Positions 8,092-16,551 of a DNA stretch of 64,000 nt are shown here, piece after piece. The DNA lies in the NCBI RefSeq assembly GCF_016892625.1, contig NZ_JAFEMW010000003.1:310001-374000 (forward strand), read 5' to 3'. A program made the position numbers and the translations under genes. How positions within the stretch are numbered: position 1 is the first letter of the stretch; every line of letters begins with the position of its first letter. The notes under the pieces were generated by a model, which saw only the letters and a program-made list of their open reading frames with translations, was not told the DNA's origin and made no database searches. This DNA comes from Brevibacterium sp. RIT 803. GTDB taxonomy: Bacteria; Actinomycetota; Actinomycetes; Actinomycetales; Brevibacteriaceae.

Positions 8092-9522
8092 GTGCTTTCA
8101 CTCATTGGATACGTATCAATGCTGGTGATTCTCGCTCTGCTGCTCATGCAGAAGGTCTCACCCATCGTTGCACTTGCCGGAGTCCCGATCGTCGCGGCTC
8201 TCATCGCTGGCAACTCACCGTCGAAGGTCAGCGAATTCGCGTTAGCCGGCATCACCAGCGTCGCCAGCGTCGTCGTGATGTTCGTCTTCGCGATCGTCTT
8301 CTTCGGAATACTGCGCCACGTCGGGTTCTTCGATCCGATCATCGATCGGATCATCCGCCTCGGCGGCTCTTCTCCGAAGGCCGTCGCCGTAGCCACGACC
8401 CTCCTGGCCAGCGTGGCCCACCTCGACGGCGCCGGTGCGACCACGTTCCTCATCACCATTCCGGCCATGCTGCCGATCTACCAACGTCTGGGCATGAGCC
8501 GCCTGACGCTGACAGCATGTGTGGGTCTGGGTGCCGGTGCCATGAACATGCTCCCCTGGGGTGGACCGACCGCGCGTGCCGCGGCCACCGTCGGCGTCGA
8601 GGCGAACGAGGTGTGGACACCGCTGATCCCCTCTCAGATCGTCGGAGTCATCGCCGCGCTCGGAGTCGCCTGGTTCCTCGGCAGTCGCGAAGCCAGGCGC
8701 ATCGCCAAGGGAAAGCCCTCCGAATTCGCCGAACCTGTCCACGCCCATGATTCCCACCGGACCACACGTTCCTCCGGTGCAGACGACGGGGCACGGACCT
8801 CCTCGGTGATGGTGGACGCCGATGCCCACCGCACCGCCGCCGATGGCACTGACAGCCCTGCTGCGACCGATGACTCCCCCGAAAAGGACCACCGCAACAT
8901 CCCACTGTGGGTCAACGGCCTCATCCTGCTTGCGACTCTCGTGGTGCTGATGTGGGGCATCGTCTCGCCTGCCATCACATTCCTCGCAGCCACGATCCTC
9001 GCGCTCATCATCAACTTCCGCGGCCTGGAGAATCAGTCCCGACAGTTCGATATCAGTGCGAAGTCAGCCATGCTCATGGCCAGCACACTCTTGGCCGCCG
9101 GCGTCCTCCTCGGCATCCTCGATGAAAGCGGAATGATCGAGTCGATGGCCGACTCCGCGGTCCAGGTCCTACCCGCCGGGATCATGCCGATCCTGCCCAT
9201 CGTCGTCGCGGTGCTGGGCGTGCCCATGAGCCTGTTCTTCGGCCCCGACGCCTACTACTTCGGCGTCCTTCCCGTCCTGTCTGCAGTGGGATCGAACTAC
9301 GGCATCGACCCGGTCGTCCTCGCCCAGGCTTCGGTCATCGGGCAGGAGACTCTCGGCTTCCCCATCAGCCCGCTGACCGGTTCGTTCTACCTGCTGGTCG
9401 GGTTGGCGAACGTACCGATCGGCAAGCACATCCTCGGCCTCATCGGCTGGGCCTGGCTGGTCAGTATCATCGTCCTCATCGCTGCAATCGTGATCGGAGT
9501 GATTCCCCTGTGGGTAGCTTGA
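8092..9522 (+). CDS. CitMHS-family carboxylate:cation/H+ symporter
   Basis: A 476-residue polytopic membrane protein of the citrate-Mg2+:H+ (CitMHS) family in the ion-transporter superfamily. It has two hydrophobic halves separated by a long hydrophilic loop (about residues 210-265, rich in His, Asp, Thr). Motifs typical of the family are HLDGAGATTFLITIPAMLP and the C-terminal GQETLGFPISPLTGSFYLL. The GTG start at 8092 is preceded by AAAGGA 7 bp upstream. It overlaps the AtuA gene by 13 bp and forms one operon with it. The likely cargo is a di- or tricarboxylate or a metal complex of one. Confidence 0.87.
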   Translation: MLSLIGYVSMLVILALLLMQKVSPIVALAGVPIVAALIAGNSPSKVSEFALAGITSVASVVVMFVFAIVFFGILRHVGFFDPIIDRIIRLGGSSPKAVAVATTLLASVAHLDGAGATTFLITIPAMLPIYQRLGMSRLTLTACVGLGAGAMNMLPWGGPTARAAATVGVEANEVWTPLIPSQIVGVIAALGVAWFLGSREARRIAKGKPSEFAEPVHAHDSHRTTRSSGADDGARTSSVMVDADAHRTAADGTDSPAATDDSPEKDHRNIPLWVNGLILLATLVVLMWGIVSPAITFLAATILALIINFRGLENQSRQFDISAKSAMLMASTLLAAGVLLGILDESGMIESMADSAVQVLPAGIMPILPIVVAVLGVPMSLFFGPDAYYFGVLPVLSAVGSNYGIDPVVLAQASVIGQETLGFPISPLTGSFYLLVGLANVPIGKHILGLIGWAWLVSIIVLIAAIVIGVIPLWVA

Positions 9523-10976
9523 CCCTATCGAGCCCGTCCGGGCTCTCATCACCGCCCAAACCTGCCCATCATGTCCGGGTGGGGGCTGGGGCGGGATTCG
9601 CCGGTGACCGGCTCGATCCCGCGATCTCCTTGGCCGAGCATGGCAGGCTCGATTTCCTCGTCTTCGAACTCCTCGGAGAGAGGACGGTGGCCGCGGCCCA
9701 GCGCCGTGAGAGGGAGACTGCACATACCGGTTTCGACCCGACTCTGGTCGAGCGCATCCGGTCAGTCGCCGTTCACTGCGCCGCCAACGGTACCCGCATC
9801 GTGACCAACGGCGGTGCCGCGAATCCGCGGGCTGCTGCGCATGCCGTCGCCGAGGCGGTTCGAGAGTTGGACGTCGACCTGCCCGTTGCCTACGTCATCG
9901 GGGACGACGTTCTCAGCATCGTCAGCGACGAGGATCCGCTGACATGGGAAACCGGGCAGCCGGCATCCACCGCCGACGGTGAGCTGATTTCGGCCAATGC
10001 CTATCTGGGGGCCGAACCGATTCGCCGAGCTCTGGACTCCGGTGCACGCATCGTCATCACCGGACGCGTCGCAGACCCCTCGCTCTACGTCGGTGCTCTG
10101 GCACACTCCTTCGATTGGGACCACAGCGATGCCGATCTCATCGGCCGAGCCACGGTCATCGGACATCTGCTCGAATGCGCGGGTCAGGTGACCGGCGGCT
10201 ATTTCGCTGACCCGGTGACGAAACCCGTTGCCGGCCTCGCCCGTCTCGGATTCCCCTTCGCCGACGTCGACGCGAATGCGCAGGCCGTCCTGAGCAAACT
10301 CGAGGGTTCGGGAGGCGAGGTCACAACACGTACCTGCACCGAACAGCTCCTCTACGAAGTCTCTGACCCCAGCGCCTACATCACCCCCGATGTCATCGCG
10401 GACTTCTCCCACGTGCGCTTCGAGGAGGCAGACGTCGACCGAGTGCGTGTGAGCGGAGGGACGGGAACGCCCCGGCCCAGCACCCTCAAGGTCACTCTCG
10501 GCTACGACTCCGGGTGGCAGGGCGAAGGACAGCTCAGCTACTCCGGTCTCCGGTCGAAGGAACGTGCCGAACTGGCCGCGGCCATCGTTGTCCAACGCCT
10601 CGATGAGCTCTACGATGTCGATCCCGAGTCGGTGTTCGTCGAATACATTGGAATGGCTGCGGCATTCCGCGGTCTGGTCGCAGTCGATGACCCCGCTGAG
10701 GTACGTCTGCGCATCGTCGGGAGCGCAGCGACCCGGCAGGTGGCTTCGATCATCGGTGATGAGGTCGAAGCTCTTTACACCAATGGTCCGGCCGGAGGTG
10801 GGGGTGCCCGAAAGTCCGTACACAGCGTCGTCTCGGTGAAGTCATGCAGTGTGGATCGGACGATCATCGAAGAAGCGGTCAGCGTCGAGTTCGTTGACGA
10901 CTCAGCGAATGCACCCGCGAACAACGACCCCGCCGATGAGAACACCGCCGCCAGGCGAAGAGGAGACCCCGCATGA
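9510..10976 (+). CDS. AtuA-family protein (DUF1446, acyclic terpene utilisation type)
   Basis: A 488-residue cytosolic protein of the AtuA/DUF1446 family. Recognisable family stretches are GAGAGFAGDR near the N-terminus, TNGGAANPRAAA, ITGRVADPSLY, a CAGQVTGGYF segment and the TLKVTLGYDSGW region. AtuA is required for citronellol/geraniol catabolism in Pseudomonas, but its reaction is not firmly known, and many homologues sit with carboxylate transporters. Here it is coupled to a CitMHS transporter (13-bp overlap) and to a separate C-terminal-domain protein (4-bp overlap). No terpene genes of the liu/atu type are nearby, so another hydroxy- or branched-acid substrate is likely. Confidence 0.82.
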   Translation: MGSLTLSSPSGLSSPPKPAHHVRVGAGAGFAGDRLDPAISLAEHGRLDFLVFELLGERTVAAAQRRERETAHTGFDPTLVERIRSVAVHCAANGTRIVTNGGAANPRAAAHAVAEAVRELDVDLPVAYVIGDDVLSIVSDEDPLTWETGQPASTADGELISANAYLGAEPIRRALDSGARIVITGRVADPSLYVGALAHSFDWDHSDADLIGRATVIGHLLECAGQVTGGYFADPVTKPVAGLARLGFPFADVDANAQAVLSKLEGSGGEVTTRTCTEQLLYEVSDPSAYITPDVIADFSHVRFEEADVDRVRVSGGTGTPRPSTLKVTLGYDSGWQGEGQLSYSGLRSKERAELAAAIVVQRLDELYDVDPESVFVEYIGMAAAFRGLVAVDDPAEVRLRIVGSAATRQVASIIGDEVEALYTNGPAGGGGARKSVHSVVSVKSCSVDRTIIEEAVSVEFVDDSANAPANNDPADENTAARRRGDPA

Positions 10977-11272
10977 CCCAGATCGACGAACTCGCGTCGG
11001 TGCGCACCGGAGACAAGGGCGATACCCTCATCCTCGCAGTGATCGCCCATGACCAGGCGGCCTTTGAGCTGCTTGACCAGGAGCTCAGCGTCGAACGCGT
11101 CGCCGCTCACTTCGGCCTCAACGCACGGGCTGTCACGCGCAGTGAGCTGCCGACTCTGCACTCCTTCAGCTTCGAACTCTCCGGGCTGCTCGGCGGCGGA
11201 GTCACCGGCTCTCCCAACCTGGACGGACACGGAAAGACCATGAGCTACCACCTGCTCACGCTCGAAATCTGA
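10973..11272 (+). CDS. AtuA-related C-terminal domain protein
   Basis: A 99-residue protein that corresponds to the small C-terminal domain fused to AtuA in many other proteins (RTGDKGDTLILAVIAHD and LHSFSFELSGLLGGGVTGSP). It starts at an ATGA overlap with the preceding gene, so the two are translationally coupled and most likely form a two-subunit complex. It is the last gene of the CitMHS-AtuA operon; a hairpin with a T-rich tail follows about 100 bp downstream. Confidence 0.82.
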   Translation: MTQIDELASVRTGDKGDTLILAVIAHDQAAFELLDQELSVERVAAHFGLNARAVTRSELPTLHSFSFELSGLLGGGVTGSPNLDGHGKTMSYHLLTLEI

Positions 11273-11368
11273 CTCCCGGGTGTCCTAGCGAGATACCTCA
11301 CACTCTTCATCAGGGTGCCGAAACGAGGCGGACATTCCACGCTGAAGCGAATACACTCGTCACCTACA

Positions 11369-11400
11369 AGGCTCCACGAACACCCCAGTTCGCGGAGCCT
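11369..11400 (+). terminator. Hairpin terminator after the AtuA operon
   Basis: A 13-bp stem with one mismatch (AGGCTCCACGAAC / GTTCGCGGAGCCT), a 6-nt loop, then GTTTCTTG. It is placed between the AtuA-related gene and the BCCT gene, and most likely ends the former transcript. Confidence 0.6.
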
Positions 11401-11486
11401 GTTTCTTGCCGTTGCGCACTACCCCCACCGCCCCCTGATGAAGACTCCTGCCCGCCGCCGAGGCGGACTCGAGCTTGGAGACCACG

Positions 11487-13157
11487 ATGACGATGCTGGA
11501 CAACCACGTACCCGAACCGGAGCCTGACCCCGCGGCTGAACCTGACTCGGAGCCTGACCCCACTGCGAATACCACTGCATCCGACAAGATTGCCGCAGAC
11601 GCAGCAGCCGCGCAGGATGCCGACTCCGCTCGTCGCGGCTCGATCGGCACCGTCTTCTACTGGTCGGTGGCCTTCGTCATCGCCTTCGTCGTCTGGGCCA
11701 CAGTCTCCCCTGACAGCCTCGGCGACATCATGACCACAGCGATGACCGCAGTGTCATCGAGCTTCGGGTGGATCTACCTCGTCGTGCCCTTCGCCGCGAT
11801 CGTCATGCTCGTGTGGTTCGCCGCGAGCCGATTCGGGCGCATCAGACTCGGATCCGCAGATTCACGACCGGAGTACACCACCCTCACCTGGCTATCGATG
11901 GTCCTTGCCGCGGTCATGGGCATCGGCCTTGTCAGCTACGGTGTCGCCGAACCCATGTCCCACTTCATGGTTCCACCACACGGCCTGGCCGAGCCGGAGA
12001 CCATGGACGCCGCGATCCGAGCCATGCAGTTCTCCTATCTCGACTGGGGTTTCCAAGCCTGGGCCATCTTCGGCGTCTTCGGTCTGGCGATCGGCTATTC
12101 GACGCACAGGAAAGGCCGCCCAGCGCTGGTCTCAACCATGCTGCGTCCGGTGCTCGGCCGGTTCGTCGACGGTTGGGTCGGCAAGTTCATCGACATCCTC
12201 ACCATCATTGCCACTCTCTTCGGGACGACAACCTCGCTGGGCCTCGGCGCCTCTCAGATCGGTGAAGGACTCAACACTGTCTTCGGCATCGATGCGACCA
12301 TCGTCTTGCAGATCGTGGTCATCGGTGTGCTGACGCTGCTGTTCACCACTTCGGCATTCACCGGAGTCAGCCGCGGCATCAAGTACATCTCACAGATCAC
12401 GCTGACAATGGCGACCATCCTCGGACTCTTCGTCTTCATCACCGGGCCCAGCGGCTTCGTGGCGAATCTCTTCGTGCGCTCGGTCGGCTCCTTCGCCGGC
12501 AACTTCCTCGAACTGAGCTTCATGACCCCTTCGAGCGCCGAAGACAGCGAATGGATGCTCTCTTGGACGTACTTCATGATGGCCTGGTGGCTGTCCTGGA
12601 GCGCCTTCGTCGGGATCTTCCTGGCCAAGATCTCCAAGGGTCGCACGATCCGCGAATTCGTCGCCGGTGTCCTGCTCGTCCCCAGCGCGGTGTTCTTCGT
12701 GTGGTTCACCATCATGGGAGGGTCCGCGATCAAGCTCGACATCGACGGTGCGAAGATCGGAGAAGCCACTCAGGCCAACCTCGACACCGCGTTCTTCAGT
12801 CTTCTCGATCAGCTGCCGTTCTCGCTCCTGTCCTCGGTCTTCACGATCGTCATGGTGACCTTGTTCTTCGTCTCCTCCGCTGATTCGAACACCTTCGTGC
12901 TCAGTTCGCTGTCCTCGCGAGGTTCGTTCGAGCCGAAGCGGCCGGTCATCGCCACTTGGGGATTCCTCACCGGGGCCTGCGCCATCGTGCTGCTTCTCGT
13001 CGGAGGCCTGCAGGCACTTCAGCAGGCGGCGATGCTCTCAGCAGTACCGTTCACCATCATCGTCATCATCCTCGGCATCGCATTGATCAAGGAGCTGCGC
13101 AGCGACCATCAGATCGTTGAAGAAGTCGCCCGCGAGAGGCGCGTCCTGGGACTCTGA
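11487..13157 (+). CDS. BCCT-family betaine/choline/carnitine transporter
   Basis: A 556-residue secondary transporter of the betaine-carnitine-choline family. A Glu/Pro/Asp-rich N-terminal tail (to about residue 50) precedes the transmembrane core. The signature of the family is in the WTYFMMAWWLSWSAF helix followed by GIFLAKISKGRTIREF. I chose ATG 11487, with GGAG at about 7 bp; the upstream in-frame TTG is weaker. It converges with the hut operon rather than belonging to it. Cargo could be glycine betaine or choline; a histidine-derived betaine is an idea suggested only by the neighbourhood. Confidence 0.88.
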   Translation: MTMLDNHVPEPEPDPAAEPDSEPDPTANTTASDKIAADAAAAQDADSARRGSIGTVFYWSVAFVIAFVVWATVSPDSLGDIMTTAMTAVSSSFGWIYLVVPFAAIVMLVWFAASRFGRIRLGSADSRPEYTTLTWLSMVLAAVMGIGLVSYGVAEPMSHFMVPPHGLAEPETMDAAIRAMQFSYLDWGFQAWAIFGVFGLAIGYSTHRKGRPALVSTMLRPVLGRFVDGWVGKFIDILTIIATLFGTTTSLGLGASQIGEGLNTVFGIDATIVLQIVVIGVLTLLFTTSAFTGVSRGIKYISQITLTMATILGLFVFITGPSGFVANLFVRSVGSFAGNFLELSFMTPSSAEDSEWMLSWTYFMMAWWLSWSAFVGIFLAKISKGRTIREFVAGVLLVPSAVFFVWFTIMGGSAIKLDIDGAKIGEATQANLDTAFFSLLDQLPFSLLSSVFTIVMVTLFFVSSADSNTFVLSSLSSRGSFEPKRPVIATWGFLTGACAIVLLLVGGLQALQQAAMLSAVPFTIIVIILGIALIKELRSDHQIVEEVARERRVLGL

Positions 13158-13197
13158 GTTCCGGCTGCGCCGAGCGGACCACCGAACATCGAGCGGA

Positions 13198-13947
13198 TCA
13201 CCGCAGCTTGGCGGTCACCTCGGCAGCGGCCGCGAGGACCTTGTCCACGAGTGGTTCGGTGTCGGTGTCCTCTGTCAGCGCATCACCAGCGAGGGAGAGT
13301 CCGATTGCCGCGATCGGACGAGAGAGGACATCGTAGACGGGGGCCGCGATCGTTGAGATTCCCGGGGTGACCTCGCCGTGTTCGATCGCCCACCCGGCTC
13401 GCCGGTCCTGGGCCAGGATCGCGTTGAGCGCCTTGACCGTGGTCGGGCCCTGACCGGTGCGGGTGACGAATCCGGACTCGGATTGGAACATCGCCAGCAC
13501 TTCTGACTTGGGCAGATGCGCGAGTATCGCCCGCCCGGTCGCCGTCAGGTAGCTGGGCATGCGCACCCCCGTCGCAGTGATCACCGCGACCGATTTCAGC
13601 GACTGCTCCTTGAGAACGTACACGGTCTCCCAACCGCGGATGACGGCAAGCTGGGCAGTGGCAGCAGTGTCGTCGGCAAGCTGCCGAACGATGGGCTGCG
13701 CCAGGCGCTGCAGAGGGTTCGTGCGCAGGTAGGAGCTGCCCAGCTCGTGCACGCCTGCCCCCAGGACATATCCCGTTTCAGTGCGAACGACGAGTCCCAG
13801 CTCCTCGAGCACGGTGAGCAGTTCGTAGGCACTCGAGCGTGGGATCTCCAGCGCCCGCACCAGTGCACCGGCGGAGATCGGACGATTCGATGAGGCAAGA
13901 TGCCGCAGGATCGCGATCGAGCGCCGCAGTGCCGGAACCTCAGCCAC
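13198..13947 (-). CDS. IclR-family regulator of the hut operon (HutR-like)
   Basis: A 249-residue IclR-type regulator: N-terminal winged helix (ALRRSIAILRHLASSNRPISAGAL onward to about residue 65), then the GAF-like effector domain with SYLTATGRAILAHLP and GISTIAAPVYD. It is the last gene of the hutI-hutH-amidohydrolase-hutF-iclR operon; its GTG start lies 3 bp after hutF and has a strong GGAGG inside the hutF end. An IclR regulator (HutR) controls hut genes in Corynebacterium resistens. The 14-bp palindromes at 19716, 24452, 46076 and 48576 are its probable targets. Confidence 0.9.
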   Translation of the reverse strand: MAEVPALRRSIAILRHLASSNRPISAGALVRALEIPRSSAYELLTVLEELGLVVRTETGYVLGAGVHELGSSYLRTNPLQRLAQPIVRQLADDTAATAQLAVIRGWETVYVLKEQSLKSVAVITATGVRMPSYLTATGRAILAHLPKSEVLAMFQSESGFVTRTGQGPTTVKALNAILAQDRRAGWAIEHGEVTPGISTIAAPVYDVLSRPIAAIGLSLAGDALTEDTDTEPLVDKVLAAAAEVTAKLR

Positions 13948-13950
13948 AGC

Positions 13951-15303
13951 TCAGACCTCCATCCCAAGGGCTGCGAACGCAGCCCGGTAGAGCTTCGAGA
14001 TTTCGCCGAGTTCGGTGTGCACACCGTCGCGGACCCGGACGTGGGCACCGCTGACAGTCATCGTCACATCCGCCGAGGTGGCCGAGAGGATGATCTGTTC
14101 ACCCACCGCTCCGAAGGTGCGCATGCTGTCGGTTCTCACTGCGATGAAGTCACATGCCTTGCCCACGGCCAGTTCACCGACGGGCAGGTCGAGGCTGCGC
14201 GCCCCACCCGTCGTCAGGGAGGTGATGAGCTCGGCAGGCGAGAATCGTCCCCTCTGACCTGACCGCAGACGCTCCCCGGCTTCCATACCCTGGGTCTCGC
14301 GCAGGGCGTCGAGGACCACGTGCTGATCGGAGCCGATCGAGATCGTGGCCCCAGCGTCGGCGAGTTCGCGGGCCGGGCCGATGCCGTCGGCCAAGTCGGC
14401 TTCCGTGCACGGGCACATGACGATGGTGGCCGGGGCCCGGCCCAAGGTCGCGATATCGTCATCGCTGAGGTGCGTGGCGTGGACGGCCGAAAGATTCGAC
14501 GCGACCACGCCTGAGCGGTCGAGGACCTGCGTGGGTGTCGTTCCGTAGGCGGCTTGGCAGGCGTCGTTCTCTGCAGGCTGTTCGGACAGGTGCACGTGAA
14601 CGGGTCCCTCAAGTTCGGCGAATCTGGGCAGGTTGGCTGCCGGGACCGCGCGGATCGAGTGGATGGCCGATCCCACGTAGACGAAGCTCTCACCAGGAGA
14701 TCCGACCGGGAACTCGGTGTCGAAAGACTGTGATAGGTCCGCGTGGCGGTCCATGTAACTGTCGATGCCTCCGTCACCGAAGCGAGCTTGTTCCTCCGAG
14801 AGATCGGTGTCGATGCCGCCCGTGAGGTAGCAGGTGTCGAGGAGTCGGATGCGCAATCCTGCCGAGGTGGCTGCTCGTGCCAGCGCCCGTTCCATCGCGT
14901 GAGGGTTCGCATACGGCGTCCCGTCGGGTGTGTGGTGGACGTAGTGGAACTCCCCCACCGAGGTGTAGCCGCCGGCGAGCATCTCCGCGAAGACCGCCCG
15001 AGCCACGGTTTCGTAGTTCTCCGGGCTCAGCTTCGCGGCCACGGAGTACATGACGTCGCGCCACGTCCAGAAGGTGCCGCCGTCACCGTGGGTGCGGCCG
15101 CGCAGGATGCGGTGGAAGGCGTGGGAGTGGGCGTTGACCCCACCGGGCAGGGTGAAGCCGGGAACCACCTCGGCGATGGTGGGTGGAGTGTCGATTCCTG
15201 TCTCGACTGAGGTCAGGGTGCCTGCCTCATCGGCAGTGAGCAGGACGCCGGTGGCGAGCTCTCCGTCGACCCAGGCGGTTTCGCACCAGAAGCGTGTGCT
15301 CAT
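13951..15303 (-). CDS. hutF: Formimidoylglutamate deiminase
   Basis: A 450-residue amidohydrolase-superfamily enzyme converting N-formimino-L-glutamate to N-formyl-L-glutamate and ammonia, step four of the five-step histidine route. Visible motifs: NAHSHAFHRILRG (HxH metal site), FWTWRDVMY, VHVHLSEQPAENDAC, AVHATHLSDDD and the Asp in GSDQHVVLD. The length is normal for HutF. It overlaps the upstream amidohydrolase by 4 bp (ATGA) and leads 3 bp into iclR. Its presence means the organism uses the deiminase branch rather than HutG formiminoglutamase. Confidence 0.92.
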   Translation of the reverse strand: MSTRFWCETAWVDGELATGVLLTADEAGTLTSVETGIDTPPTIAEVVPGFTLPGGVNAHSHAFHRILRGRTHGDGGTFWTWRDVMYSVAAKLSPENYETVARAVFAEMLAGGYTSVGEFHYVHHTPDGTPYANPHAMERALARAATSAGLRIRLLDTCYLTGGIDTDLSEEQARFGDGGIDSYMDRHADLSQSFDTEFPVGSPGESFVYVGSAIHSIRAVPAANLPRFAELEGPVHVHLSEQPAENDACQAAYGTTPTQVLDRSGVVASNLSAVHATHLSDDDIATLGRAPATIVMCPCTEADLADGIGPARELADAGATISIGSDQHVVLDALRETQGMEAGERLRSGQRGRFSPAELITSLTTGGARSLDLPVGELAVGKACDFIAVRTDSMRTFGAVGEQIILSATSADVTMTVSGAHVRVRDGVHTELGEISKLYRAAFAALGMEV

Positions 15304-16550
15304 GATGCGGCCTCGACAGACTCGGCAGCACCCGAACCGCTCACTCCAAGCTCCCCTTCGAGGACCTTGACCAGGGCGGAGACACCGGCGCGCTGGTCGT
15401 CGACCTCGCAGGCCTCTTCGGGTGCGTGCGAAACTCCGGTCGGGTTGCGCACGTAGAGCATCGCCGAGGGCACGTGCGGTGCAAGGATGCCCGCATCGTG
15501 TCCGGCGCCCGAGGGCAGCAGCGGCGCATCGGGCAGCACAGAGGTCAGCCGGGAGTTGAGTTCGGCGGTGAAGTACGTCGTCGGTGAGTACGATTCCTGG
15601 GAGATCGACACCTCAACGCCGGCACTCTCGGCGTGCTCGCGGGCGCGCTTCGAGATCGACTCGAGCACGTGTCTGACGACAGCGTCATCGGCGTGACGGA
15701 TGTCGAGCCAGAAGCTCATGCCCGAGGCGATGACGTTCGTTCCGCCCGGGTGGATGAGGGTGCGGCCGACCGTGGCCACGGCTTGGTCGTGGGTGGCAGC
15801 GAGGACCGGGATGTCTCCGATGACGCGACTGCCGGCGACGACCGGGTCCGCGCGGTGGCTCATCGGGGTGGTGCCGGCGTGGTTGCCCTGGCCGGAGAAC
15901 GCGAAGTGCCAGCGGCCGTGGCCGATGATCGAGGAGCCGATCGCCACTGCCTGGTCGGTGTTGATGAGACCGATGCCCTGCTCGACATGGAGTTCGATGA
16001 AGGATCCGACCTGCTCCAGCCGGGCTTCGTCGGTGCCGATGCGGTTCGGGTCGAGCCCGTAGCCCGTCGCAACGTCGGCGAAGGTGTCACCATTGGCGTC
16101 GGTGAGTCCCAGTGCCCGGTCGGCCTCGATGGCGCCGGTGATGAGGCGCGATCCGAGGCAGGCGACGCCGAAGCGTGAGCCCTCTTCCTCGGGGAAGACG
16201 GCGAGCGCGAGCGGCCGCTGGGCGCGCTCGAGTGCTCCCGACGCCTTGAGGTCATCGAAGGCCGCCAGCGCCGAGGCGACGCCGAGGGGGCCGTCGAAGG
16301 CACCTCCGCCGGGGACGGAGTCGAGGTGAGAGCCGGTGACGACGGCGTTGTCACCGGGCGCGGTCGCCCACGCCCAGGTGATGCCATTGCCATCGATCTC
16401 GGTGTCGAGGCCTCGGCGGGCCGCCTCGGCGAGGAACCAGTCGCGGAGTTCGCGTTCGGTGTTCGAGAACCCTGCCCGCTGGTAGCCGGGACCACGAGTG
16501 TCACGGCCGGTGTCCTCGATCTGGGCCAGGAGGGAGACGACGTCGCTCAT
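15300..16550 (-). CDS. M20 amidohydrolase (AllC/N-carbamoyl amino acid hydrolase type)
   Basis: A 416-residue binuclear-zinc M20 peptidase-family enzyme resembling allantoate amidohydrolase and beta-ureidopropionase. Motifs: SHLDSVPGGGAFDGPLG (His and Asp ligands), FPEEEGSRFG (Glu pair), ELHVEQG, GNHAGTTPMSHR and SGAGHDAGILA. ATG 16550 is chosen: it lies directly after the hutH stop and has GAGG upstream. It is locked between hutH and hutF with no allantoin gene around and no classical HutG. The simplest inference is that it hydrolyses N-formylglutamate to glutamate and formate as a non-orthologous replacement. A true allantoate or carbamoyl-amino-acid activity cannot be excluded. Confidence 0.82.
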   Translation of the reverse strand: MSDVVSLLAQIEDTGRDTRGPGYQRAGFSNTERELRDWFLAEAARRGLDTEIDGNGITWAWATAPGDNAVVTGSHLDSVPGGGAFDGPLGVASALAAFDDLKASGALERAQRPLALAVFPEEEGSRFGVACLGSRLITGAIEADRALGLTDANGDTFADVATGYGLDPNRIGTDEARLEQVGSFIELHVEQGIGLINTDQAVAIGSSIIGHGRWHFAFSGQGNHAGTTPMSHRADPVVAGSRVIGDIPVLAATHDQAVATVGRTLIHPGGTNVIASGMSFWLDIRHADDAVVRHVLESISKRAREHAESAGVEVSISQESYSPTTYFTAELNSRLTSVLPDAPLLPSGAGHDAGILAPHVPSAMLYVRNPTGVSHAPEEACEVDDQRAGVSALVKVLEGELGVSGSGAAESVEAAS

Positions 16551-16551
16551 C

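Noticed and set aside
13171..13203. Two copies of CGAGCGGAYCACCG, 19 bp apart, between the BCCT and iclR genes
   Set aside because: One copy overlaps the iclR coding end and there is no promoter here; it looks like a chance or minor duplication, not an operator or terminator.
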